Notes: generated from the sequence alone by a model not told the origin. Counted from the first letter of the stretch, positions 45,269 through 52,914 are shown. The stretch: 64,000 nucleotides of DNA from Streptomyces pristinaespiralis (GCF_001278075.1 NZ_CP011340.1:3720001-3784000), one strand, 5' to 3'. Numbers and translations: made by a program.

Positions 45269-45433
45269 TCAGCGCGTTTCGCGGTGCGCCGTGTGCGAGT
45301 TGCAGCGCGGGCAGTGCTTCTTCATCTCAAGACGGTCCGGGTTGTTACGCCGGTTCTTCTTGGTGATGTAGTTCCGCTCCTTGCACTCCACGCAGGCCAG
45401 CGTGATCTTCGGGCGGACGTCGGTGGCAGCCAC
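45269..45433 (-). CDS. rpmG: 50S ribosomal protein L33 (zinc form)
   Basis: L33 is a small large-subunit protein. The GTG at 45433 gives [20 protein letters not shown] and 54 residues with two CxxC pairs (C14/C17 and C41/C44), so this is the zinc-binding form. Upstream readings run into tRNA-Met and are rejected. It lies after tRNA-Thr and tRNA-Met, as rpmG2 does in mycobacteria. Confidence 0.96.
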
Positions 45434-45519
45434 GTGAGTGCTCCTTGGACGGATAGGACGGATGAACGCATAAAAGAGTAGCCGATCGGAGGACCGACCC
45501 CACAATCGGCTACTGTGTG

Positions 45520-45592
45520 TAGCGGTGACCGGACTTGAACCGGTGACACAGCGATTATGAGCCGCTTGCTCTACCGACTGAGCTACACCGCT
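45520..45592 (-). tRNA. metT: tRNA-Met (CAT anticodon)
   Basis: The 73-base gene has acceptor AGCGGTG/CACCGCT and anticodon CAT in CTCATAA. The A1-U72 pair and the absence of initiator features suggest an elongator methionine tRNA. CCA is not encoded. Confidence 0.94.
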
Positions 45593-45638
45593 GCGATGCA
45601 GGGTTCCCTCGCCCGAAGGCGAGGTCACTCGACATCAG

Positions 45639-45711
45639 AGCCCCAATACGGAATCGAACCGTAGACCTTCTCCTTACCATGGAGACGCTCTGCCGACTGA
45701 GCTATTGGGGC
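45639..45711 (-). tRNA. thrT: tRNA-Thr (GGT anticodon)
   Basis: The 73-base gene has acceptor GCCCCAA/TTGGGGC and anticodon GGT within ATGGTAA. It is the first gene of the tRNA-Thr, tRNA-Met, rpmG set. CCA is not encoded. Confidence 0.96.
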
Positions 45712-45722
45712 GAGCGATGAAG

Positions 45723-45752
45723 ACATTACACGGTCCCTCGCCGATCGCCCAA
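45723..45752 (-). promoter_or_regulatory. tRNA-Thr/tRNA-Met/rpmG promoter
   Basis: On the minus strand TTGGGC (45747-45752) and TAATGT (45723-45728) are 18 bases apart and end 11 bases ahead of the tRNA. The rest of the 329-base gap 45712-46040 shows no gene. Confidence 0.6.
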
Positions 45753-46040
45753 ATCCGTTTCCTCGGGCCGGGCCGGGCCTCCATCCGGCCCGCTCGCACG
45801 GTCCGAGGTCCGGCCCCCGCGCCCACCTCTCCGAAGGGCCCGCGACGGCACCCCGCCCGTCCCGTACGCCACTTGCGACCACGCCGGTACGACTATTGCG
45901 CTCCTCCTCGAAGCGCACCGCGAGCGCCCCTAGTCTCGATGCACGCTGCGTGATCCTCTCCGGCTCCCACGCCACGGCTCCACACCGCCCGGGCAGTGTG
46001 CGACCGCCCTACGAGCCCGACCGCCCCACCCAGGAGCGCG

Positions 46041-47273
46041 ATGCCCGACAGCCAGCCGCTACCGCCAGGCGGCGCCACCGAGGACACCGCCGCGCTGCTG
46101 CTCTGCGGCGCGAGGCTCACGGACGGTCGCACGGTCGACGTACGGCTCAGCGGCGGCCGCATCGAGGCCGTCGGCACCGCGGGAAGCCTCCCGCCGCACT
46201 CCGCCCGGGTGGACCTGACCGGCTTCCTGCTGCTGCCCGCGCCCGCCGAGCCGCACCTCCACGGCGACACGGCACTCAGCGCGGAGACGCCCGGCCCTGT
46301 CTCGTACGACACCCAGGACGTCCAGCGGCGCGCCACAGAGGCCGCGCTGCTCCAGGTCGGCCACGGGGCGACGGCGCTGCGCTCGCACGTACGGATCGGG
46401 GACGTCCAGGGCCTCGGCCCGCTGGAGGCGGTTCTCCAGGCCGGACGCTCCCTGCGGGGTCTCGCCGATCTGACGGCCGTCGCGGTGCCCAGGCTCCTGA
46501 CGGGCGTCGCGGGCGCCGACGGCCTCGCCCTCCTGCGGGACGCGCTGAAGATGGGTGCCGGCGTGGTGGGCGGCTGCCCCGACGCGGACCCCGATCCCAC
46601 CGGATACGTGGAGGCGGTCCTGGAGATCGCCGCCGAGCACGGCTGCCCCGTCGACCTGCACACCCACGGCGACGACCCGGCACGGCTGGCTCGCCTCGCG
46701 GCCATGGCCGGCGGACTGCGGCCCGGCGTCACCGTCGGGCCGTGCGCCGGCCTTGCCCGGCTCCCCAGGGACATCGCCTGCCGGACCGCGGACCATCTGG
46801 CGGCGGCGGGCGTCACCGTCGTCTCCCTGCCGCAGGGCGGCTGCTCCGGCGTCGAACAGCGCGGCAACGCACCGGTCCGGCTGCTGCGGGCGGCCGGCGT
46901 GCGGGTCGCCGCGGGGAGCGGGGCGCTGCGGGACGTGTGCAACCCGGTGGGCCGCGGCGATCCGCTGGAGGCCGCGTATCTCCTGTCGTCCCAGGCGGGT
47001 ATGCACCCCTCGGACGCGTACGGCTGCGTCGCCGGCACGGCCCGCGAAGTGATGGGGCTGCCCCCGGTACGGGTCGAGGCCGGCTTCCCGGCGGAACTGC
47101 TCGCGGTCCGCGGAGAGCGGATCTCAGGTGTGCTGTCCCTCGCGTACAGCCGGATCGTCATCCACCGCGGGCGAGTGGTCGCCCGCACGAGCGCGGTGCG
47201 CGAGTACTGCGACTCCGCGGCAGCCGTGGCCCTCGAACTGCCGCGTCAGGGGCGGCCGGATGCGGGGCCCTGA
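46041..47273 (+). CDS. Cytosine-deaminase-like amidohydrolase, probably altered active site
   Basis: The 410-residue protein (MPDSQPLPPGGATEDTAALL) has the amidohydrolase layout of CodA-type deaminases: EPHLHGDT at the first metal site, VDLHTHGDDP in the middle and GSGALRDVCNPVGRGDPLEA near the end. By eye alignment, several catalytic positions of cytosine deaminase are not conserved. The Glu after the middle His is Gly, the following His region reads GPCAGL, and the late metal Asp in GSDNVRD is Gly. It may be an enzyme with different chemistry or a non-catalytic relative. AGGAGCGCG precedes the ATG. Confidence 0.75.
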   Translation: MPDSQPLPPGGATEDTAALLLCGARLTDGRTVDVRLSGGRIEAVGTAGSLPPHSARVDLTGFLLLPAPAEPHLHGDTALSAETPGPVSYDTQDVQRRATEAALLQVGHGATALRSHVRIGDVQGLGPLEAVLQAGRSLRGLADLTAVAVPRLLTGVAGADGLALLRDALKMGAGVVGGCPDADPDPTGYVEAVLEIAAEHGCPVDLHTHGDDPARLARLAAMAGGLRPGVTVGPCAGLARLPRDIACRTADHLAAAGVTVVSLPQGGCSGVEQRGNAPVRLLRAAGVRVAAGSGALRDVCNPVGRGDPLEAAYLLSSQAGMHPSDAYGCVAGTAREVMGLPPVRVEAGFPAELLAVRGERISGVLSLAYSRIVIHRGRVVARTSAVREYCDSAAAVALELPRQGRPDAGP

Positions 47274-47399
47274 GGCCCACCCCCGTCGTACGGGCCCGGG
47301 CGCCGGGGCGGGACCCTGGGCGCGCGTTCCGGGCGTCGCGGGCGTGTCCCCGCTGCGGTCCGTGCGCGTGCGCGGGGCTTCGGACGTAACGTCGTATGC

Positions 47400-48056
47400 A
47401 TGCGCATTGTCATCGCAGGAGGACACGGTCAGATCGCGCTCCGTCTCGAGCGGTTGCTCTCCGCGGGCGGACACGAGGTCGCGGGCATCATCCGCGATCC
47501 CAAGCAGGGTGACGACCTGCGGGCCGTCGGCGCCGAACCGGTCCTCCTTGATCTGGAAACAGCCTCCGTGGAGCAGGTGGCGGCCGTGCTCCAGGGCGCG
47601 GACGCCGCGGTGTTCGCCGCGGGAGCGGGCCCCGGCAGCGGCGTCGAGCGGAAGGACACGGTCGATCGCGGAGCGGCGGTCCTCTTCGCCGACGCGGCCG
47701 AACGGGCAGGCGTACGGCGGTACATCGTCGTCTCCTCCATGGGCGCCGACGCCGAACACAAGGGTGACGACGTCTTCGACGCCTACCTGCGGGCGAAGGG
47801 CGCGGCGGACGACTACGTACGGTCCCGCCCCGGGCTCGAGTGGACGATCCTGCGGCCCGGCGCGCTGACCAACGACGCGGGCAACGGCCTGGTACGGCTG
47901 GAGGTCTCGACGGGACGCGGCATGGTGCCGCGGGACGATGTGGCGGCGGTGCTCGCGGAGATGGTGGAAACACCGGCCACCGCGGGACTGACGCTGGAAC
48001 TGGTCAGCGGTTCGACGCCCGTCACCGTCGCGGTGAAGGACATCGCGGGGAACTGA
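47400..48056 (+). CDS. NAD(P)-binding atypical SDR (YwnB-like)
   Basis: The 218-residue protein begins MRIVIAGGHGQIALRLERLL, a GxxGxxA/G dinucleotide-binding loop. It continues with DAAVFAAGAGPGSGVERKDT, RYIVVSSMGAD and LEWTILRPGALTND, all typical of atypical short-chain dehydrogenase or YwnB-like proteins. The substrate is unknown. No strong ribosome-binding site precedes the ATG, and a TAACGT sequence lies seven bases upstream, so the mRNA may be leaderless. Confidence 0.87.
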   Translation: MRIVIAGGHGQIALRLERLLSAGGHEVAGIIRDPKQGDDLRAVGAEPVLLDLETASVEQVAAVLQGADAAVFAAGAGPGSGVERKDTVDRGAAVLFADAAERAGVRRYIVVSSMGADAEHKGDDVFDAYLRAKGAADDYVRSRPGLEWTILRPGALTNDAGNGLVRLEVSTGRGMVPRDDVAAVLAEMVETPATAGLTLELVSGSTPVTVAVKDIAGN

Positions 48057-48220
48057 CCGTGCGACTCGTGGTCGATCCTTCGCCGGGTCGGCCTTCTGAA
48101 TGCCCGTCACGGAACCCGCGTGCGGTTCCGCGTCCGTGCAGTTTCGCGTCATGGAAGCGCGCGACGAACCCGCGGTGCACTCCGCGATGAATCCCCGCTC
48201 TCCCGAGGGTCTTTGAGGAC

Positions 48221-48730
48221 ATGAGCAATCACACACAGGAAGTCCGGCCGGCGATCGTGGAGCGCGGCGAGCAGCTCTACGCCTACGTCCGCGGCTCCGT
48301 ACGTATGGACGCGTTCGCCCAGATCGCCGACCGGCTGCCGGAGCTCGTCAACTGGCTTGCCGGCAACGGCGCGGAGTTCGCGGGTGCGCCGTTCTTCCGT
48401 TACAACACCATCGACATGGAGGGCGAGTCGGTCGTCGAGGCGGGCGTGCCCGTCGGCTCCGCGCCTGAGCCCGAGGGAGACATCGGCGTGGCCGTACTTC
48501 CCCCCGGCCGCTACGCGACGGTGACCCACATCGGCCACCCGGACCAGCTGGTGGGTGTGGTCACGGCGATGCGGGAATGGGCGAGCCGGGAAGGCCTCGA
48601 GTGGGACATGACGGTGGTCGACGGGGTCGAGCACTGGGCGTGCCGGACGGAGACGTACAAGACGGATCCCCGGGTGGAGCCGGACATGTCCAGGTGGGAG
48701 ATCGAGCTGGCGTTCCGCCTGGCCGACTGA
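48221..48730 (+). CDS. GyrI-like/effector-binding domain protein
   Basis: The 169-residue protein resembles the GyrI-like small-molecule-binding domain (SHS2-type folds) found alone or in AraC/MerR regulators. The regions VEAGVPVGSAPEPEGDIGVA, VLPPGRYATVTHIGHPDQL and RWEIELAFRL match the usual pattern of this domain. It has no DNA-binding domain of its own, so it probably binds or sequesters ligands; the function is unknown. GAGG lies close to the ATG. Confidence 0.85.
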   Translation: MSNHTQEVRPAIVERGEQLYAYVRGSVRMDAFAQIADRLPELVNWLAGNGAEFAGAPFFRYNTIDMEGESVVEAGVPVGSAPEPEGDIGVAVLPPGRYATVTHIGHPDQLVGVVTAMREWASREGLEWDMTVVDGVEHWACRTETYKTDPRVEPDMSRWEIELAFRLAD

Positions 48731-48834
48731 CGGGTGCGGTCGCCGTACGACGACCACACCCGGTCCGCGATTCCGCAGAGCAGAGCCGCCGTGGTTCCGT
48801 CCGGGACGGGCAGTGGGGGTCCCGTCCCTCTACG

Positions 48835-48934
48835 CAGAACGGCCCCTGATTCGCGTTTCCGCAGATCAGGGGCCGTTGCATCGCGTGGCGGCGCCAGGAT
48901 CGAACCTGGGTAGGCTAAGCCGACGGATTTACAG
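48835..48934. repeat. Left attachment-site repeat (attL), partial tRNA-Tyr
   Basis: This stretch duplicates 52075-52175 with three differences, including a missing T in the T-loop. It contains the tRNA-Tyr terminator hairpin and the 3' half of the tRNA (48886-48934), ending at the anticodon region. This is typical of the site left by a tyrosine recombinase. Confidence 0.9.
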
Positions 48935-49133
48935 ACTCTTGCTGTTCGCGCATCGACACCCCTTCTGACCTGGGGCGGAGCAGGCGGCGCAAGCGGTGCG
49001 CGGACCTGCCGTCCACGTCTCGTCCACGGCGGGGTCAGAGAGGCCCTGGAGGAGTCGCCTCCGGCGACACGGCCCCACAAGGTCGGCTTCGCCGACATGC
49101 TGCAACACCTGGGCTGGTGTTACAGCCGTCTTT

Positions 49134-49223
49134 GACCGGACAGCCCGGACACCTGCCCTCAGAGCTGTCCGGCCCCTATCCGCTGGCCAGGGCCCTAACA
49201 GGACAGCCGGACAGTCCGGACAC
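49134..49223 (+). repeat. 90-bp direct repeat, copy A
   Basis: This 90-base stretch matches 50807-50896 at 74 of 90 positions with no gap. It contains the inverted repeat CCGGACAGC/GCTGTCCGG, which is identical in both copies, and ends with several GGACA motifs. It lies 226 bases ahead of the DndB-like gene. Confidence 0.8.
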
Positions 49224-49368
49224 ACTTCTACGCCGCGCCGTGCTCACTGCGGCGTGCGGGCCTCGCCGATGCTGACGTCACAGTCGATCAAAGACGGTAA
49301 GACGTGATCTTAAATGACCAAACCGATAGGGCGCCCATCACTGAAACGTTCACAAAGGAGCGTCTTAC

Positions 49369-49386
49369 GTGGGCAGGTTGACGTAA
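49369..49386 (+). CDS. Possible five-codon leader ORF ahead of the DndB-like gene
   Basis: GTG GGC AGG TTG ACG TAA is preceded eight bases upstream by a good AAAGGAG site. It could be a leader peptide or the surviving start of a lost gene. However, it overlaps the DndB-like promoter, so it could only be translated from an upstream transcript. Confidence 0.2.
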   Translation: MGRLT

Positions 49387-49407
49387 TACGTCTAGCGATC
49401 GTAGTTT
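49378..49407 (+). promoter_or_regulatory. Probable promoter and operator of the DndB-like gene
   Basis: TTGACG (49378-49383) and TAGTTT (49402-49407) are 18 bases apart. The perfect palindrome GACGTAATACGTC (49380-49392) overlaps the -35. DndB proteins of phosphorothioation systems repress their own operons, so autoregulation through this site is plausible. Confidence 0.55.
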
Positions 49408-49448
49408 CCTAATGCCCTGTCAACTTGGACTATGTACAAGGAGTTCCC

Positions 49449-50711
49449 GTGTTCTTTGCACAGCTCGGACTGACACAGCACGACTCGCTGACGGCTGCTC
49501 AGGCAGCTGCAAGCGAGGCCGCTACGGCGTCGGGGGGGCGCGTTTTCACCTGTGTCGTCTTCCAGCAGGGTGGGCGCCTCATGCTGACGACAGCCTTCTC
49601 GTACGCCTTCCTCGTCAAGCACGTGGTTTCCGACGCGGCGGTAAAGGGTGGCAATCCGCGCATGGCTACCAACCGTCCTATCGACGCCAACCACGTCAGG
49701 TCCATCACGAAGTACCTGACCGAGAACGAGAAGGACTACATCCTCCCGCCGGTCACTCTGAACGTCCGCGCCGTCCCCGCCATCCACATCCCACGAGGAA
49801 ACTTCGCCATGACGGCTGGCTTTGTCGTCATCGGTGACGAGACCAAGTTCTCCGTCACCGATGGGCAGCACAGGCTCGCCGCGATCGCCAAGCGCAGCGA
49901 CAGCCTCGTCGACACGGACTCCACGTTCCCGAGCGACAGCATCTCCGTCGTCATTGTCGTAGAGCCGGACGTTGCCCGCATCCACCAGGACTTTGCCGAC
50001 GCAGCGCAGACCAAGCAGATCCCGGCCAGCCTTCTGGCCGCCTATAACACGCGGGAGCCCCTGAACCGCGTTCTCACGAAGATCGTGGATGGGTCGGCTC
50101 TGTTCGCGGGACGCATCGACGAGACCTCCAAAAGCCTGTCGAAGCTCTCATCGGCCATCTTCCTGCTGAACCAGGTGCGGGGGCTGGTCAAGGAGCTCTT
50201 GTTCCAGGACTACGCGCTCAGTGAGGCGAGCATCCCGGCTCGTAGCTTCCAGGCCATCGGCACCACCGAGAAGCAGGACGCTTTCGTCAGCAGGACCCTG
50301 GCCATGCTCGACATCCTCACGCAGCACATGGATCCCTGGCGCGCCGTGGCCGAACTGCCGACAAGCGGAGGGCCGGCCAACCAGGTGGTGGACTTCCGCA
50401 AGCACTACATCAATATGACCGCGACCGGTCTGGTCATCATCGGTCACGTGGCCTTCGAGATTGAGAAGAACCTGGACCCCGAATGGCGCAAGGCTCGATA
50501 CGTCGACCTCGCCACCAAGATTGATTGGCGCCGGAACGCGCCGATCTGGGAGGGGAACATCATCACCGGAGACAAGATCACCACTACCAGGGCTCCGGGA
50601 CGGATCGCAGCCCGGAAGGTCATGGAGGCGATTGGTGTCCCCGTCCTCCCCAAGAACCCGATGATCCCGCAGCCCACGCAGGAGATCATTTCGCCGGAGG
50701 GCGTCTACTGA
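49449..50711 (+). CDS. Orphan DndB-like DGQHR-domain protein
   Basis: The 420-residue protein has the diagnostic DGQHR motif (138-142, TDGQHRLAAIAKR) of the DndB family. It also has the surrounding NRPIDANHVRSITKYLTE and RIHQDFADAAQTKQIPASLL segments. In DNA phosphorothioation systems DndB represses the dnd operon; no other dnd gene is present here. I chose the GTG at 49449 because a perfect AAGGAG lies five bases upstream; the earlier TTG at 49425 has none. Codon choice is visibly less GC-biased than in neighbouring genes, consistent with foreign origin. Its role alone is unknown; transcriptional regulation is one possibility. Confidence 0.85.
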   Translation: MFFAQLGLTQHDSLTAAQAAASEAATASGGRVFTCVVFQQGGRLMLTTAFSYAFLVKHVVSDAAVKGGNPRMATNRPIDANHVRSITKYLTENEKDYILPPVTLNVRAVPAIHIPRGNFAMTAGFVVIGDETKFSVTDGQHRLAAIAKRSDSLVDTDSTFPSDSISVVIVVEPDVARIHQDFADAAQTKQIPASLLAAYNTREPLNRVLTKIVDGSALFAGRIDETSKSLSKLSSAIFLLNQVRGLVKELLFQDYALSEASIPARSFQAIGTTEKQDAFVSRTLAMLDILTQHMDPWRAVAELPTSGGPANQVVDFRKHYINMTATGLVIIGHVAFEIEKNLDPEWRKARYVDLATKIDWRRNAPIWEGNIITGDKITTTRAPGRIAARKVMEAIGVPVLPKNPMIPQPTQEIISPEGVY

Positions 50712-50806
50712 GACTCACCGACGCACGGCGGCGGACGAGCACGGGCCACCCTCAAATCACCCAAATAGCTTCTGATCAAGGGGTACCCGTTACCGGACTT
50801 TCAAGC

Positions 50807-50896
50807 GACCGGACAGCCCGGACACCTGTGTTCAGCGCTGTCCGGCCCGTACTTACTGGTCAGAGGCCTAACCGGACAACCAGACAGACCGGACAC
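50807..50896 (+). repeat. 90-bp direct repeat, copy B
   Basis: This is the second copy of the element at 49134-49223, in the same orientation, 95 bases past the DndB-like stop. The hairpin arms CCGGACAGC and GCTGTCCGG are unchanged while the loop and outer regions have drifted. That suggests the stem matters. Confidence 0.8.
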
Positions 50897-51151
50897 TGGT
50901 CTGCGCTATCGCTTCGCTACAACAACCCATCCAGCGCTGCTCGAACCGCTCGCAGATACGACTGCCGAGCGGCAAGGAAGGCATCCGCATTGCGCGAGCT
51001 CGTCCTGGCTGCGGTAGGAGTTCACGGCGATCAGCACGTCGTTGGCGGCCGCCTCTACAGCCGTGGGCCCTTCCAGGGTGACCATCGCAGCGGCAGATCG
51101 CGACCGCGGAGGCGATCTGTCCGATGCCGATGGACGCCATGGCCTTGCGTC

Positions 51152-51253
51152 CCGGTGCTGTTCCGGGTGTACGCGAAGTTCCTCAAGGGCGGCAACGAGG
51201 CGGCCGACGCCAAGATCTCTGCCCGACTGCACCAAAGTCGGGCCGGGCACTGA
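51152..51253 (+). pseudogene. C-terminal fragment of a tyrosine-recombinase integrase
   Basis: The reading VLFRVYAKFLKGGNEAADAK followed by ISARL and a stop matches the C-terminal end of Streptomyces phage-type integrases, which finish with an RVYAKC-like motif after the catalytic tyrosine region. Nothing upstream in this frame resembles an integrase, so only about 30 codons survive. This explains how the island could have entered and why it is now fixed. Confidence 0.5.
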
Positions 51254-51424
51254 CATCAAGAGCGGCCAGTGGGAGGCTGCCCGCTTCGTGAGCGCCCTGC
51301 CACGGGCAGGGCGCTCACGACGTCCGCAATCCTCAAAGAGCCCCTTGTACTGGAAGGGGGTGCTTCGCATCTCGCGGGTTATCTGTGCTGGAGGCTGTGC
51401 AGTTCGGTGTGTGAGGATCCGCTC

Positions 51425-51823
51425 GTGAAGTGCGATGTTTGCGGACGGGCGATGTGGCGGTGGTCGGTGCCGGCCACCGCGTGGGAAGAGGAGATCTTGT
51501 CCTGCTCCTGGTGCCATGCCGCTACGTATGTGGGCGGCGACTGGTTCGAGATCTCGCGACCGCCGCATCTGCCCGTGGGCGCGCGCTGGGAGAGGGCGGT
51601 CGCGGCTGGCCTTCCCGTAGGCGTCTCGCACGCCTACGGCACCTTCGACAGGACGCTGTGCGGAATCCGGGAAGCCAGCATGTCGCCGTCCGACCATTGC
51701 TGGCTGCCGGAGCGGGAGAACGCGTGCGACGCCTGCCGGGAAGCGGCGGTTGTCATGGATGACCGCTGGCCGCAAGCGATGAGGGGCAAGGGCGCCCGGG
51801 CCAGCGTGGCCCGGCGTCTGTGA
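51425..51823 (+). CDS. Small Cys-rich protein of unknown function
   Basis: The GTG at 51425 (GAGGA seven bases upstream) gives a 132-residue protein, MKCDVCGRAMWRWSVPATAW. It has two CxxC pairs in its first 30 residues (C3/C6 and C27/C30 followed by His), which could bind zinc. Further on are SHAYGTFDRTLCGI and CWLPERENACDACREA. I have seen similar small accessory proteins of unknown role in Streptomyces genomes. It may bind nucleic acid through a zinc ribbon, but this is only suggested by the cysteines. Confidence 0.6.
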   Translation: MKCDVCGRAMWRWSVPATAWEEEILSCSWCHAATYVGGDWFEISRPPHLPVGARWERAVAAGLPVGVSHAYGTFDRTLCGIREASMSPSDHCWLPERENACDACREAAVVMDDRWPQAMRGKGARASVARRL

Positions 51824-52074
51824 GTCTTACTAGGTAACTGCCGGCACCTGCCGATCTGACCTATTGCGTCCGTTTCCGGGGCAAGCCGAGGTCGCTGGTC
51901 GAGGTGCTCGGTCGAGGAACTGCTTGCGGGCGGGCCGTCCTAGCATCCGAGGCCGCGGCCCTCAGATCCGCAGGTCGGACGCCGGGATTCCCGTCCACGT
52001 CTCGTCCACAACAGCTGGTAGAGGTGTGCGAAAGAGACGGAGCGAGACAGTGCGCTGCCGCTGCCCCACTTACA

Positions 52075-52175
52075 CAGAACGGCCCCTGATCCGCGTTTCC
52101 GCAGATCAGGGGCCGTTCCATCGCGTGGCGGCGCCAGGATTCGAACCTGGGTAGGCTAAGCCGACGGATTTACAG
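52075..52175. repeat. Right attachment-site repeat (attR) inside tRNA-Tyr
   Basis: This copy of the island boundary repeat contains the intact 3' half of tRNA-Tyr and its terminator. The terminator is a 14-bp stem AACGGCCCCTGATC/GATCAGGGGCCGTT (52079-52118) with a 12-base loop. Confidence 0.9.
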
Positions 52176-52207
52176 TCCGCTCCCATTGGCCACTCGGGCA
52201 CACCGCC
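52126..52207 (-). tRNA. tRNA-Tyr (GTA anticodon)
   Basis: The 82-base gene has acceptor GGCGGTG/CGCCGCC, anticodon GTA in CTGTAAA and a long variable arm, as expected for bacterial tRNA-Tyr. It is intact despite the integration in its 3' half, because the island restored the sequence. CCA is not encoded. Confidence 0.96.
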
Positions 52208-52400
52208 ATGGGATGTCGCCTCTGGAGGACCGCTGTGGGGCGGTGCTCCGTGGCAACGACGTAAACGATACCTGATGCACCGGGGTGCTTCGCCACCGGA
52301 TTGATCAGCGCCGGGGGCGGGTGCGGGTGGCTAGGCTTGGCCGAGCGGTTCGGGGTGATCCGGCCGCGCCCCACTCACCCGATACAAGGAGCCACAGGAC

Positions 52401-52889
52401 ATGGCCGACTCCAGTTTCGACATCGTCTCGAAGGTCGAGCGGCAGGAGGTCGACAACGCCCTCAACCAGGCCGCCAAGGAGATCTCGCAGCGCTACGACT
52501 TCAAGAACGTCGGTGCCTCGATCTCCTGGTCCGGCGAGAAGATCCTGATGCAGGCGAATTCCGAGGACCGCGTCAACGCGATCCTGGACGTCTTCCAGAC
52601 CAAGCTGGTGAAGCGCGGCATCTCGCTGAAGTCGCTGGACGCCGGCGAGCCGCAGCTCTCCGGCAAGGAGTACAAGATCTTCGCCTCGATCGAGGAGGGC
52701 ATCTCGCAGGAGAACGCCAAGAAGGTGGCGAAGATCATCCGTGACGAGGGCCCGAAGGGTGTCAAGGCACAGGTCCAGGGCGACGAGCTGCGGGTCAGCT
52801 CGAAGAGCCGGGACGACCTGCAGGCCGTGCAGGCGCTGCTCAAGGGGCAGGACTTCGACTTCGCGCTGCAGTTCGTGAACTACCGCTGA
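52401..52889 (+). CDS. yajQ: YajQ family nucleotide-binding protein (UPF0234)
   Basis: The 162-residue protein begins [20 protein letters not shown] and has [13 protein letters not shown] and [23 protein letters not shown] segments of the YajQ family. Members in some bacteria bind cyclic-di-GMP or tRNA/ribosomes. It stands alone, followed by a strong terminator. The 193-base gap upstream contains the tRNA-Tyr promoter region and AAGGAG near the start. Confidence 0.93.
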   Translation: MADSSFDIVSKVERQEVDNALNQAAKEISQRYDFKNVGASISWSGEKILMQANSEDRVNAILDVFQTKLVKRGISLKSLDAGEPQLSGKEYKIFASIEEGISQENAKKVAKIIRDEGPKGVKAQVQGDELRVSSKSRDDLQAVQALLKGQDFDFALQFVNYR

Positions 52890-52914
52890 CGTCTGCGGGC
52901 AGGCCGGGGCGACC

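Larger units (their letters stand above)
50712..51424. other. Remnant-filled stretch between DndB-like gene and small Cys-rich gene
   Basis: Apart from repeat copy B (50807-50896) and the integrase remnant, I see only fragments. On the minus strand, about 50990-51110 reads MVTLEGPTAVEAAANDVLIA and looks like a broken coding remnant. A GC-rich inverted repeat (GAGCGCCCTGCC/GGCAGGGCGCTC) lies around 51290-51315. No intact gene is supported. Confidence 0.5.
48835..52175. mobile_element. Decayed tRNA-Tyr genomic island (about 3.3 kb)
   Basis: The island lies between two ~100-bp direct repeats that include the 3' half of tRNA-Tyr, so it entered by site-specific integration. It carries a DndB-like gene, two 90-bp direct repeats, an apparent C-terminal integrase fragment and a small Cys-rich gene, but no intact integrase, replication or transfer gene. 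The parts 48935-49133 and 51824-52074 hold no gene that I can support. A 19-base sequence, CCGTCCACGTCTCGTCCAC, occurs near both ends (49009-49027 and 51991-52009). Confidence 0.85.

Noticed and set aside
47124..48236. Minus-strand frame of 370 codons
   Set aside because: It is opposite the well-supported NAD(P)-binding gene and has no domain or ribosome-binding site.
49392..49985. Minus-strand frame opposite the DndB-like gene
   Set aside because: No motif, and the plus-strand DndB-like reading has a ribosome-binding site and DGQHR motif.
49134..50896. The two 90-bp repeats considered as a CRISPR array
   Set aside because: Only two copies, separated by a gene, with no regular spacers.
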